The position numbers and the translations under genes are program-made. A stretch of DNA of 43,191 nucleotides. Source: Clostridia bacterium. GTDB taxonomy: Bacteria; Bacillota; Clostridia; Christensenellales; CAG-138. The notes under the pieces are model-generated. The model was not told the DNA's origin. It saw nothing but the letters and a program-made list of their open reading frames with translations, and searched no databases. Of this stretch, positions 7,481 through 16,384 are shown piece after piece. Within the stretch, counting starts at the first letter, position 1. Every line of letters starts with the position of its first letter. The DNA lies in the NCBI GenBank assembly GCA_003246365.1, contig QKAN01000121.1, positions 1 through 43,191 on the forward strand, given 5' to 3'.

Positions 7481-9019
7481 ATGGACCAAAACAACATTGT
7501 TCTGGAAATGCGGAATATCAGCAAGCAGTTTCCCGGTGTCAAGGCGCTGGACAAAGTGTCTCTGGCGGTGCACGCGGGGAGCGTTCATGCGGTTATGGGT
7601 GAAAATGGCGCAGGGAAATCTACGTTGATGAAGTGCGCTTTCGGCATCTATCAGCCGGACGAGGGCGAAGTATTCGTCGGCGGAACGCAAGTTCATCTTT
7701 CCGATACGCGTGACGCAATCGATGCAGGCATTTCAATGATCCATCAGGAGTTGCAGGTTGTGCGCAGCCGCAATGTCATGGAAAACGTCTGGCTGGGGCG
7801 CGTTCCTTATAAACGTGTGCTGGGCGTCAAATGGGTAGATCGTAAAAAGATGTACAAAGATACGATAGCGCTCTTTCAAGGGCTTGGTATTGAAATTGAT
7901 CCCAAGGCAAATCTCGCGCGGCTTTCCGTTTCGTATTGTCAGTTGATTGAAATCGTTCGTGCGGTTTCATGCGACGCAAAAGTCATCATTATGGATGAAC
8001 CCACATCGTCGCTTTCCGAAAACGAAGCGGAGCTCTTATTTCGAATAATCCGCCAACTGACAAGTAAAGGCGTTGCAATTATTTATATATCGCACAAGAT
8101 CGAGGAGATTTTGCAGATATCCGACGAGGTTACCATCATGCGCGATGGTATTAAGGTTGGCACTTGGCCCGCAAAGGAGCTGGACAATCGAACCATCATC
8201 AATCGTATGGTTGGCCGTGAAATGACAAACCGGTTTCCGATTCGAAACTATGCGTCAGGAGAGACGCATTTGGAGATTCGACAACTGACCTCAGCAGATC
8301 CAAAATCCTTTCAGGATGTCAGCTTTTCTGTTCGTAAGGGAGAGATTTTTGGTATTGGCGGGTTGATTGGCGCGCAGCGAACAGAGTTGATTGAATCGAT
8401 CTTCGGGCTTCGTGCTGTGAAATCCGGCGAAATTATAAAGGACGGAATAACACTCCACAACACTTGCCCGAGAGACGCAATCCGAAACGGGTTCGCCCTA
8501 CTGACCGAAGAACGGCGTGAAACAGGCATCATTCCGATGCTGTCTATCGTTGAAAACATGGTAATTGCAAATCAGGCCATCAACCGCAGACGGTATACGG
8601 GGAAAGCAGGCTTTTTGCGCTCCAAGATGCGCAAAGCGGATACCGCAAAGTTTGTGGATGCGCTCTCGATTAAGACGCCCGCGATCAGCACGCAGATTAA
8701 ATATCTGTCGGGCGGTAATCAGCAGAAGGTTGTATTGGCGCGCTGGCTCTTAACAGAACCGGATATCCTGATCTTGGATGAACCGACGCGAGGTATCGAT
8801 ATCGGTGCAAAATATGAGATTTACTCGCTGCTGGTGGAAATGGCAAAGCAGGGCAAGAGCGTCATCATCGTCTGTTCGGAGATGCCGGAGCTTATCGGCA
8901 TGTCCGACCGCGTGATGGTTATGTGCGAAGGCAGAGTTTCCGGATTCCTGGAAGGCGACCAAATTCAGGATCAGGCGATTATGCACCTTGCCAGTTCGTA
9001 TGAGAACAATAAGGAGTAA
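7481..9019 (+). CDS. mglA: Sugar ABC transporter, double ATPase subunit (MglA/RbsA type)
   Basis: A 512-residue cytoplasmic protein with two fused nucleotide-binding domains. The first has Walker A GENGAGKST (residues 40-48), a degenerate signature (LSVSYCQL, near 148) and Walker B VIIMDEPTSSLS (168-179). The second has a degenerate Walker A (GGLIGAQRTE), a good signature LSGGNQQKVV (about 409) and Walker B ILILDEPTRGID (about 429). This asymmetry is normal for carbohydrate uptake transporter-2 ATPases. ATG 7481 follows GAAGGAG. The permease gene begins 6 bases after the stop. It powers uptake of the sugar bound by the 6286 lipoprotein. Confidence 0.93.
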   Translation: MDQNNIVLEMRNISKQFPGVKALDKVSLAVHAGSVHAVMGENGAGKSTLMKCAFGIYQPDEGEVFVGGTQVHLSDTRDAIDAGISMIHQELQVVRSRNVMENVWLGRVPYKRVLGVKWVDRKKMYKDTIALFQGLGIEIDPKANLARLSVSYCQLIEIVRAVSCDAKVIIMDEPTSSLSENEAELLFRIIRQLTSKGVAIIYISHKIEEILQISDEVTIMRDGIKVGTWPAKELDNRTIINRMVGREMTNRFPIRNYASGETHLEIRQLTSADPKSFQDVSFSVRKGEIFGIGGLIGAQRTELIESIFGLRAVKSGEIIKDGITLHNTCPRDAIRNGFALLTEERRETGIIPMLSIVENMVIANQAINRRRYTGKAGFLRSKMRKADTAKFVDALSIKTPAISTQIKYLSGGNQQKVVLARWLLTEPDILILDEPTRGIDIGAKYEIYSLLVEMAKQGKSVIIVCSEMPELIGMSDRVMVMCEGRVSGFLEGDQIQDQAIMHLASSYENNKE

Positions 9020-9025
9020 CCGATT

Positions 9026-10030
9026 ATGAAAACGAAAAGCAAGTTTGATTTCCGACTGTTTATGATGAACAATGCGATTTATGCCATCATGTTGGTGATG
9101 ATCGTATTGGTTGTTGCAATCAAACCGTCATTTTTCTCGCTGCGCGTGATGCGCGATATCTTGATGCAAAGCTCCGTTCGCATTGTCGTTGCGTTGGGAT
9201 GCATGTTTGTCATCATATCCGGCTCTGCGGACCTGTCCGGCGGGCGTATGGTAGGACTCACGGCGGTCATCGCGGGTTCGCTTGCAGAGCAGAGTACATA
9301 TTATCTCAAGTATTATGCCAATCTGCCGGAGCTGCCGGGATTTGTTCCTCTGCTGATTGCGATTCTGGTCGGACTTTGCTTCGGTCTGTTCAACGGCCTT
9401 GTAGTTTCTAAATTGAAGGTTCCTGCGTTTCTGGCAACGCTTGGTACAGCGATGCTTGCCTTTGGCATAGCAAACCTCTATATGGACGCGGAGCCGAATA
9501 ATTCGCAGCCGCTTGGCAGTTATACGGATGGGTTCAAAGCGATCGGTTCAGGATCGTTTCATGATATTCCCTATATTTTGCTGATTGCGCTGGCCTGTGT
9601 TGCTCTGGTCTGGATTCTCCAGAACAAAACGGTACTGGGGAAAGAGATATTCGCTGTCGGCGGTAATATGGAGGCAGCAAAGGTATCTGGTATCAACGTA
9701 CTTAAAATACAGCTTTTTACGTTTGCCATCGCGGGCGCCCTTTATGGGCTTGGCGGCTGCCTGGAGGCGGCGCGCACCGGCAGTGGAACCGCATCCTATG
9801 GAACCGGATATGAGCTGGACGCAATTGCGGCGTGCATCATAGGCGGGTGCTCGGCGGGCGGCGGCATCGGCGGCGTCGGCGGCGTTGTAGCAGGCGTGAT
9901 CATCTTCAACATCATGAGCTACGGATTGACGTTTATTGGCCTTAGTCCTTATTGGCAGTATGTTGCGAAGGGGCTTATCATCATTGCCGCGGTTGCAATT
10001 GACGTTAGAAAGTATACACGAAAGCATTAA
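9026..10030 (+). CDS. mglC: Sugar ABC transporter permease (MglC/RbsC type)
   Basis: A 334-residue integral membrane protein with about eight to ten hydrophobic segments, consistent with the BPD_transp_2 family. Family-like stretches are SSVRIVVALG, SGSADLSGGRMVG (the conserved ISGGIDLSVG-like block), GLFNGLVVSKLKVPAFLATLG and a glycine-rich SYGTGYELDAIAACIIGG. It forms the sugar channel with the ATPase encoded just before it; their genes are 6 bases apart with AGGAG (9012-9016) ahead of ATG 9026. The esterase gene follows after 11 bases, so the operon continues. Confidence 0.92.
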   Translation: MKTKSKFDFRLFMMNNAIYAIMLVMIVLVVAIKPSFFSLRVMRDILMQSSVRIVVALGCMFVIISGSADLSGGRMVGLTAVIAGSLAEQSTYYLKYYANLPELPGFVPLLIAILVGLCFGLFNGLVVSKLKVPAFLATLGTAMLAFGIANLYMDAEPNNSQPLGSYTDGFKAIGSGSFHDIPYILLIALACVALVWILQNKTVLGKEIFAVGGNMEAAKVSGINVLKIQLFTFAIAGALYGLGGCLEAARTGSGTASYGTGYELDAIAACIIGGCSAGGGIGGVGGVVAGVIIFNIMSYGLTFIGLSPYWQYVAKGLIIIAAVAIDVRKYTRKH

Positions 10031-10041
10031 GGAAAACGAAC

Positions 10042-10833
10042 ATGGCATTTTTTGACGGAACGATTTACTCGAAGTCGCTGCAAATCGATACACGCCTTGC
10101 CGTGATTCTGCCGCAGGACAGTAGAGAAGCGCGGGTGGATGCACCTGCGCAAAAGGTGAGCGGGGCGTCCCAACGAACGATGATCTTGTTGCATGGGTTA
10201 TCAGACAATGCTTCTGCCTGGTGGATGAGAACCTCAATCATTCGCTATGCGGAGTCGCATGGTATTGCGGTCTTGATGCCGCAGGGGGAGAAGAGCTTCT
10301 ATCATGATATGGTATATGGAGACAAATATTTTACCTATCTGACAGAGGAACTGCCTCAGCTGGCAACTCAGATGTTTGGAATCTCAACCGCCCCTTCTGA
10401 CTTGATGATCGCCGGGTTATCCATGGGTGGATATGGCACTCTCAAATGTGCGTTGACCTATCCGGAGCGATTTTGCGCGTGTGCTGCATTTTCCAGCGCA
10501 TGTGATATCAGGGGGATCGCGGCCGATACTGCGTTAGTTGAGCAGACAAAGGGAATCCATCACACCTTTGAAGCGATTTTCGGCTTGCCGGTTTACATAC
10601 CTGACGACAGCGATCTGTTCCAGCTCGCCGATAAGAATGCTGACCGACTGAATCACTTACAGCTGTATTTGACTTGCGGCAAGCAGGACTTTTTACATGA
10701 ATCCAATATTCAGCTTGCCAAAAATTTGCAGGAGAAGCCGTTCAAACGGTTTTGCTATGAAGAGTGGGACGGAACACACGAGTGGGGGTTCTGGGACACC
10801 GCAATTCAAAAAACGCTGAACTGGATCGAATAA
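10042..10833 (+). CDS. Serine esterase of the EstA / esterase D family (alpha/beta hydrolase)
   Basis: A 263-residue protein without signal peptide, so cytoplasmic. It shows the alpha/beta-hydrolase HG motif (LLHGLSDNASAWW), the nucleophile elbow GLSMGG with Ser127, and later acid Asp216 (CGKQDF) and His246 (DGTHEW), a complete catalytic triad in the usual order. Length and the AFSSACDIRG block fit the tributyrin esterase/S-formylglutathione hydrolase-like group. ATG 10042 has AAGGAAA upstream and lies 11 bases behind the permease gene, so it is the last gene of the sugar operon. A deacylase acting on acylated sugars brought in by the transporter is a reasonable guess, not shown. Confidence 0.85.
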   Translation: MAFFDGTIYSKSLQIDTRLAVILPQDSREARVDAPAQKVSGASQRTMILLHGLSDNASAWWMRTSIIRYAESHGIAVLMPQGEKSFYHDMVYGDKYFTYLTEELPQLATQMFGISTAPSDLMIAGLSMGGYGTLKCALTYPERFCACAAFSSACDIRGIAADTALVEQTKGIHHTFEAIFGLPVYIPDDSDLFQLADKNADRLNHLQLYLTCGKQDFLHESNIQLAKNLQEKPFKRFCYEEWDGTHEWGFWDTAIQKTLNWIE

Positions 10834-10841
10834 CAACGCAT

Positions 10842-10870
10842 GGCCCGCGATGAATATGCAGTCGCGGGCC
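10842..10870. terminator. Hairpin at the end of the sugar operon
   Basis: A perfect 9-bp stem, GGCCCGCGA (10842-10850) / TCGCGGGCC (10862-10870), sits 8 bases after the esterase stop. The following TGTTGCATC is only mildly T-rich, so termination may be partial. Confidence 0.6.
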
Positions 10871-10907
10871 TGTTGCATCAATTGGTAATTTGAGGCTCTC
10901 CACTGTG

Positions 10908-10936
10908 TTGCAAACACGTTTTTTGTTGTTTATAAT
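10908..10936 (+). promoter_or_regulatory. Promoter for the ROK regulator gene
   Basis: -35 TTGCAA (10908-10913), 17-base spacer and a consensus -10 TATAAT (10931-10936), about 50 bases before ATG 10987. Confidence 0.75.
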
Positions 10937-10986
10937 GAGGTTACATAACATCTTATCGTAACTAGTATTGTCTGAAAAGGGGCATT

Positions 10987-12237
10987 ATGGAGAATGGAGA
11001 CCGACCATCGCAGGTTGCGATTCCAAAGGAACTGAAGGTTAAAAATCGCCAAACTGTTTTGACGTCTTTTTTACGTGGGGAGCCTTTGACCGCGGTTGAG
11101 ATATCCGAAAAGACGAGAATCAGCCGACAGACGGTGCAAAAGAGCATTGATCACTTTCTGGGAAACCAGCTGCTTGTACCGTTTGGAAAGGGAATGTCCG
11201 GTAGTTTGGGCGGAAAAAGGCCGGAGCTTTATGTGCTCAATCCGGACTTGTACTTTCTTGCGATTCAAAACCGTGAAGGCGGCTTTGTGTTTTCCCTGAC
11301 CAACTTAGCAGGAATGAGTTTGAAGAGCGGACTTTGCCCGCATGGCGACAGCAAGTCGCCGGAGGATATTTACCGTTCATTGGCAGCATATGCAGAGTCG
11401 TTTTTCTCGCAACAGGAACGAGAGAATCTGTTGGGTGTATGCTATTCCCTTGGCGGGGTAGTTGATAAAAGAACAGGGCGTATTCGCTATAACCTCACTT
11501 ACATGACAATGCCATCCGAAGAGGACTTGGATTATCAACGGTTGATTGAGATCTTTCCTACCGCCCGATATGCAATTGTGGAAAACGATGCGCGGATTGC
11601 GGCGTTTGCATCGTTGAAAGAGCATGCCGAACTGTTTGAAGACATGCAGGCAATCACGGTGTTTGCAGGCGTTGGTATTGCAGGCGGTTTCTTCAGCGAT
11701 GGGAAAATGATATTTGGATGTCATTCATTGGTTGGAGAAATTGGGCATATTGTCGTTGACCCGAGTGATGCAGAATGCTGCAAATGTGGAAATCACGGTT
11801 GCCTGGAGCGGCTGGTCAGCATTCAGCGCATTCGTGCCTTATTGAAGCAAGACTCCGAACGATATGCACAGAGTGCGCTTGGCGGACGGCCCATCGAATC
11901 CATCGAGTATACCGATGTGTTTGAAGCATCCGGCGCCGGCGATGCGCTTAGCCGGGAAGTTTCTGTTTATATTGCGCGCTGGTTTGCTGCCGCTCTCAAG
12001 AGCATATTTGTAACGTTCGATCCACAAATCATCGTATTTCAAGGATATTTTGCGTTTGCAGACGAATATTTTAAAGCAGCATTGCTGGAAGAAGTGCGTA
12101 AATTTCTTTATTACCCATCAAACCATAAACTAGAGCTGTTCTTTGATCGGCGCAGTTGGGCAGAAGTGGAAACTGTTGGAGCAGTTGCGGCACTGAGCAC
12201 AAAGATTTTGGAAGACATTCATGTGTTCACGGATTGA
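10987..12237 (+). CDS. ROK-family transcriptional regulator with winged-helix N-terminus
   Basis: A 416-residue protein. Residues ~15-75 form a winged helix-turn-helix (AVEISEKTRISRQTVQKSID). The rest is a ROK sugar-kinase-like domain: FAGVGIAGGFF, GEIGHIVVDP near residue 248, then the zinc-binding CCKCGNHGCLE signature near 258. Such proteins (NagC/XylR/Mlc group) bind an operator and release it when their sugar or sugar phosphate binds the ROK domain. It starts at ATG 10987 after AAAAGGGG, has its own promoter, and lies just behind the mgl-like operon, so it probably regulates that operon. The effector is unknown. Confidence 0.9.
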   Translation: MENGDRPSQVAIPKELKVKNRQTVLTSFLRGEPLTAVEISEKTRISRQTVQKSIDHFLGNQLLVPFGKGMSGSLGGKRPELYVLNPDLYFLAIQNREGGFVFSLTNLAGMSLKSGLCPHGDSKSPEDIYRSLAAYAESFFSQQERENLLGVCYSLGGVVDKRTGRIRYNLTYMTMPSEEDLDYQRLIEIFPTARYAIVENDARIAAFASLKEHAELFEDMQAITVFAGVGIAGGFFSDGKMIFGCHSLVGEIGHIVVDPSDAECCKCGNHGCLERLVSIQRIRALLKQDSERYAQSALGGRPIESIEYTDVFEASGAGDALSREVSVYIARWFAAALKSIFVTFDPQIIVFQGYFAFADEYFKAALLEEVRKFLYYPSNHKLELFFDRRSWAEVETVGAVAALSTKILEDIHVFTD

Positions 12238-12618
12238 AGCAATATGAAGTTCGTTTCTGGATGTTGCAAATTCTGTTTAGCGCATGTCTCGATAGTAGTT
12301 CGCGACTGATTACAGCGCATTGTTAGATACTTTTTCTTTGTTTACCTCGAGAATATTCTTTATGTAATTACTGACTTGTTTGATGATATCGACGTCATGA
12401 CAAGTTTGATGATCATGGCGGTTATGACCAGTAGTTAGGTCTGATTCAATAAGCGTATAGAGAAGATCGGATGGAATAATTCTGTTGTGTCGGTTTTTCC
12501 AATGTCAATAGCAAGACATGCAGAATAATTATGAACCGCCTATTATTCCAACATCACCAGATATGCAAAACTACTAGATATTTACCCGAATTGTGCTAAA
12601 TGGAATCCGCAAGCAAGG
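12238..12618. other. Intergenic stretch between converging genes
   Basis: No ribosome-binding site plus open frame, and no clear repeat. A near-repeat of GTCATGACAAGTTTGATGATCATGGCGGTTATGACCAG (12391-12432) contains several TGATGAT/TCATGA words but no clean inverted repeat. I can assign nothing here. Confidence 0.4.
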
Positions 12619-12645
12619 AAAAACCGTCCGAATCGGACGGTTTTT
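12619..12645. terminator. Bidirectional intrinsic terminator between ROK gene and nucleoside ABC operon
   Basis: The stem CCGTCCG (12624-12630) / CGGACGG (12634-12640) with loop AAT is flanked by AAAAA and TTTTT, a symmetric rho-independent terminator. It ends the ROK transcript on the plus strand and the permease operon on the minus strand. Confidence 0.9.
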
Positions 12646-12670
12646 AATAGCGAATAAGCTAAATATTCTT

Positions 12671-13585
12671 TCAGTTCTCCTTGGCATACGGCACGCCGAG
12701 CTTGGCGGGCACGCTGAGGTTGCTGCGTGCAATTGTGAGCACGATGGTCAAGATGTATGGCAGCGCAATGATCAGCTCATTGGGGAAGATCGTATGTCCG
12801 CTGACAGCCTGAATATAGATCGCAACCGCATCGGCAAGGCCGAAGGCCAGCGTACCAAATACCACGCCTTTGGGATTCCAGTTGCCTAAAAAGCAAATCG
12901 CAAACGCAATCCAACCGCGGCCGCCTATAATGCCGCTCGTAAACATGCCAAGATAACCCACGGTGTAAAACGAACCCGCAAGCCCGCCAACTGCGCCGGC
13001 AACAAGCACGGTAAGAAAACGGATGCGGTTGACGCTGATACCTGCGACGTCCACCGCCTCGGGGTTTTCGCCCGTCGAGCGGAGGGTCAGCCCCAGCGAA
13101 GTTTTATATAAAACGAACACCGCAACAGGGATCAGTACATACGCAAGATACGTCAGGATGTTCTGCTGAAAGAAGATTGGACCTAACACAGGAATTTTTG
13201 AAAGCAGTGGAATCGCGATTTTGGGGAGCGTTTGAATCTGCAGCGGCGTGGTCGGCACACCGAACAGCACGCGTTGGAAGAACGCACAAATACCCGCGGC
13301 TAGAATGTTCAGCGCCGTGCCTGTGACCACCTGCTGCTGCTTCATATAAACCGTCACGACACCGTAGAGTGCCGCCATGGTCATGCCGCAGAGAATCGCG
13401 ATCAGCAGACCGACAATGAGACTACCCGAAAGATACACGCCAACAAAGCCACCCCATGCGCCGATGAGAAAAATACCCTCGATGGCGCAGATCATCATGC
13501 CCGTGCGCTCCGCGTAGACTTCCGCCAGCGCTCCGAGGAACAAAGGCGTACTCATCATGATGGCTCGAGTGAGAAGATTTACCAT
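12671..13585 (-). CDS. Nucleoside-type ABC transporter permease 2 (NupQ/YufQ-like)
   Basis: A 304-residue hydrophobic protein with about eight membrane segments, member of the BPD_transp_2 superfamily. The opening MVNLLTRAIMMSTPLFLGAL and the block ERTGMMICAIEGIFLIGAWG correspond to the E-x-x-G-x-x-N/I-x-x-EG pattern of the second permease in BMP-dependent nucleoside importers. Its ATG (13585-13583) is preceded by AGGAGG and lies one base after the stop of the first permease gene. It is the last gene of the minus-strand operon, which ends at the 12.62 kb terminator. It pairs with the permease at 13587-14654 to form the channel. Confidence 0.9.
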   Translation of the reverse strand: MVNLLTRAIMMSTPLFLGALAEVYAERTGMMICAIEGIFLIGAWGGFVGVYLSGSLIVGLLIAILCGMTMAALYGVVTVYMKQQQVVTGTALNILAAGICAFFQRVLFGVPTTPLQIQTLPKIAIPLLSKIPVLGPIFFQQNILTYLAYVLIPVAVFVLYKTSLGLTLRSTGENPEAVDVAGISVNRIRFLTVLVAGAVGGLAGSFYTVGYLGMFTSGIIGGRGWIAFAICFLGNWNPKGVVFGTLAFGLADAVAIYIQAVSGHTIFPNELIIALPYILTIVLTIARSNLSVPAKLGVPYAKEN

Positions 13586-13586
13586 G

Positions 13587-14654
13587 CTATTTTCCTCCTG
13601 ATCTCTTCAGTCGCCGTTTTTCGCTGCGGGTTTCTGCCGATCTACGCATAAAATAGGACATGATCACACAGATCATCACGATGCCTTCGATCAGATCGAT
13701 GATGCTAGCGGGGATATTCAGTCCCGGTAGTCGGCCCATCGTCGTACCCATCACGTTGAGGAACCCGAACAGGATAGAAGCAAAGATACACCCGATTGGG
13801 TTGCCGTTTGCTAGAATCGCGATGCCGATGCCGAATGAACCGATGGATGTATTAAAGTTTTGCAGCAGCATGTGCTGCACGCCGTTGACCTCCGTGAAAC
13901 CCGCCATGCCGGCGAGTCCGCCTGCGATTAGAAACGCGGTAACATAGATTCCGCCGGAGCGGATACCGCCGAGCTCCGCCGCATTGTGGTTGTAGCCCAC
14001 GGCTCGGATGCGGAAGCCCAGTGCAGTTTTATAGAGAAGCACCCAAATGAGAATCGCTGTCACAACCGCAAGCAAAAAGCCGAGATGCACACGCGTACCG
14101 GGCACAATGACGGGAAGATACGCACTTTTTGCGATAGCATCCGTCTGAAGATATTCTGCTTTGGTCTCCTGCAGGCTTGTACGCAGCAGAAAATCCATTA
14201 GCGCGCTGACTACGTATGTGGACATCATACTTACAAGAAACTCGTTTGCGCGAAACTTGGACTTTGCAACGCCGATCAGGCCGCCAACCACGGCCCCGGA
14301 TGCAAAAGCCGCGACCAGCACGATGAGCAGCAGCAGCGCCTGCGGGATGCGATCTCCAAGCGCAAGTGAAAGCGCGATGGCGGCGATTGCGCCTGCATAA
14401 AACTGTCCCTGCGCGCCGATATTGAATAGGTTTGCCTTGTAGGTGAACGCGAACGCAAGCGAGGTAAAGATTAGCGGCGTGGCCTTCACGAGGATTTCGC
14501 CCATCGTGTAGCCGTCCGATGTGATTTTTTTCACGGCGAGCGCAACAACCTCGATGGGGTTGAGTTTGAGGAACAACAACAGGCTTGCGCTAATAATGAG
14601 ACCGACAAGCACCGCGCCGATGTTGTAGAGCGGGACACCGAGTCGCTTTTTCAT
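13587..14654 (-). CDS. Nucleoside-type ABC transporter permease 1 (NupP/YufP-like)
   Basis: A 355-residue membrane protein with about ten hydrophobic segments and a basic C-terminal tail. The segment TPLIFTSLAFAFTYKANLFNIGAQGQFY is the family hallmark (given as two parts: TPLIFTSLAFAF and YKANLFNIGAQGQ). FRIRAVGYNHNAAELGGI matches the cytoplasmic loop that contacts the ATPase. The start overlaps the stop of the ATPase gene by 4 bases (ATGA, 14651-14654), so the two are translationally coupled; the GGAGGTGAACGC ribosome-binding site lies inside the ATPase gene. It acts in the membrane as half of the importer channel. Confidence 0.9.
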   Translation of the reverse strand: MKKRLGVPLYNIGAVLVGLIISASLLLFLKLNPIEVVALAVKKITSDGYTMGEILVKATPLIFTSLAFAFTYKANLFNIGAQGQFYAGAIAAIALSLALGDRIPQALLLLIVLVAAFASGAVVGGLIGVAKSKFRANEFLVSMMSTYVVSALMDFLLRTSLQETKAEYLQTDAIAKSAYLPVIVPGTRVHLGFLLAVVTAILIWVLLYKTALGFRIRAVGYNHNAAELGGIRSGGIYVTAFLIAGGLAGMAGFTEVNGVQHMLLQNFNTSIGSFGIGIAILANGNPIGCIFASILFGFLNVMGTTMGRLPGLNIPASIIDLIEGIVMICVIMSYFMRRSAETRSEKRRLKRSGGK

Positions 14655-16231
14655 GCGTTCACCTCCTCTTCTTTCGAAATGCCGGCCATCAACAGGCCGA
14701 TTTCAGCGGTCGTTTTTTCGCCGTTGTGGAACACGCCCATCAGTCGACCGCGATACATCACCGCGATCCGGTCGCAGAGTTCAAACAACTCGGTCAATTC
14801 TGTTGAAACAAGGAGAACCGCTTTCTTGCGCTCCTTCTCCTCCAGAATTACCTTGTGAATGCGATCGACCGCACCCATATCGAGGCCACGCGTCGGCTGG
14901 TTGAAGATTAAAAGCTTATGACCCAGATCAACTTCGCGTGCGAGTACGACCTTTTGCTGGTTACCGCCGGAGAGGCTCCGCGCCGTGTCGCTGGGTCCCG
15001 TTGCCTTCACGCGGTGCTCGGCGATCTTTTCCGCGGTGTAGCGGTTCAGTGTTTTTTGGCGGATGAAACCGCGACGCTGCCAGCGGGAGGAGAAGCTGCT
15101 CTTGAGCAACATATTTTCCGCAAGGGTCATGTCCATGACCATCGCATCACGGTAGCGATCCACCGGCACATAGCCGATGCCCGTTTCAATGCGTGCACGT
15201 ATGCTTTCGTTTGTAATATCCCGGCCGAGAAAGTGGATCTCTCCGCAAGTGGGCTGGCGAGAGCCACACAGGATGTCGCAAAGCTCGTCCTGCCCGTTTC
15301 CGCTGACGCCCGCGATGCCAAATATTTCGCCTTCGTGCACGGCAAAGCTAACACTATCCACACAAGCGGAGGTACCCTTAAGCGCGAGGGAAACATTGTT
15401 GAGTTCCAGCACTGCTGCTGCGTGCTCATAATCGAGCGTCTCATCACGCTCGGGCGGAACGATTTCCTGTCCGATCATGAGCCGTGCGAGCTGCTGTTCG
15501 TTGGTCTCCGCGCGATTTACGGTGTCTACCACCACGCCGTTTCGCATGACAACAATGCGATCCGCAACCTCCATTACTTCCTTGAGCTTATGGGTGATGA
15601 AGACCACGCTGTTGCCTTGGTTTGTGAAGTCGTGTATGAACTGCATCAACACCTCGGACTCCTGCGGCGTGAGCACCGCCGTAGGTTCGTCCATGATCAG
15701 GATGCGTGCGTCGATGTAGAGCGCCTTTAAAATTTCTATCTTCTGCTGAACGCCGACGGCAAGCGCGCCGACCTTTTTATCCACAGGAATATCGAAGCCA
15801 TATTTCTCCGCGAGCGAGCGAATGCGGCTGTTACATTCGTTTAAGGGAATATAACCATGTACGTTGCCGAGGATGATGTTCTCGGTCGCTGTATGGGTTG
15901 GAACAAGCGAAAAGTGCTGTTGAATCATTGCGATGCCGAGGTGCATCGCGTCCGCGGGGGACTTGATTTGCCTTTCTTCGCCGCAAATTTTGATCACGCC
16001 TTCGTCTTTTCCATACAGACCGTACAGAATTTTCATGATCGTACTTTTTCCCGCGCCGTTCTCGCCGAGAAGAGCGACTACCTCACCCGCATTCACAGAA
16101 AGGGAGACGTCCTTGTTGGCAACGACTTTTGCGAAATATTTCGAAACGTGCGAGAGTTCAACGACGGGGACATCCGGTGCACAATTGACCGCACCGTTTT
16201 GAGTAAGAGTGGATTTGACAGGAGCAGACAT
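14651..16231 (-). CDS. Nucleoside-type ABC transporter, double ATPase (NupO/YufO-like)
   Basis: A 526-residue cytoplasmic protein with two ATP-binding domains. The first has Walker A GENGAGKST (about 56-64), signature LAVGVQQKIEILKAL and Walker B ILIMDEPTAVLTP. The second has GVSGNGQDE in place of Walker A, signature LSGGNQQKVVLARE (from 420) and a Walker B with LLIFNQPTRGLD, where Asp-Glu is replaced by Asn-Gln; a QPTRGLD form is usual in this subfamily, so it is not a defect. ATG (16231) follows GAAGGAG. Genes order and content (lipoprotein, ATPase, two permeases) identify a BMP-dependent nucleoside/purine importer. Confidence 0.92.
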   Translation of the reverse strand: MSAPVKSTLTQNGAVNCAPDVPVVELSHVSKYFAKVVANKDVSLSVNAGEVVALLGENGAGKSTIMKILYGLYGKDEGVIKICGEERQIKSPADAMHLGIAMIQQHFSLVPTHTATENIILGNVHGYIPLNECNSRIRSLAEKYGFDIPVDKKVGALAVGVQQKIEILKALYIDARILIMDEPTAVLTPQESEVLMQFIHDFTNQGNSVVFITHKLKEVMEVADRIVVMRNGVVVDTVNRAETNEQQLARLMIGQEIVPPERDETLDYEHAAAVLELNNVSLALKGTSACVDSVSFAVHEGEIFGIAGVSGNGQDELCDILCGSRQPTCGEIHFLGRDITNESIRARIETGIGYVPVDRYRDAMVMDMTLAENMLLKSSFSSRWQRRGFIRQKTLNRYTAEKIAEHRVKATGPSDTARSLSGGNQQKVVLAREVDLGHKLLIFNQPTRGLDMGAVDRIHKVILEEKERKKAVLLVSTELTELFELCDRIAVMYRGRLMGVFHNGEKTTAEIGLLMAGISKEEEVNA

Positions 16232-16384
16232 GTTCTTTTGTCTCCTTCATAAATACGCCGAACGCCGGCGTGCGCGCCGTCTTGGCGAATGATCGCGAAA
16301 GATGGCTTTGGCAGCCGGCGTCCGGATGATGATACGTTTGATTGTCTATGTGTCAGTTATGAGCAAGTCTGACGGGGATCAAAA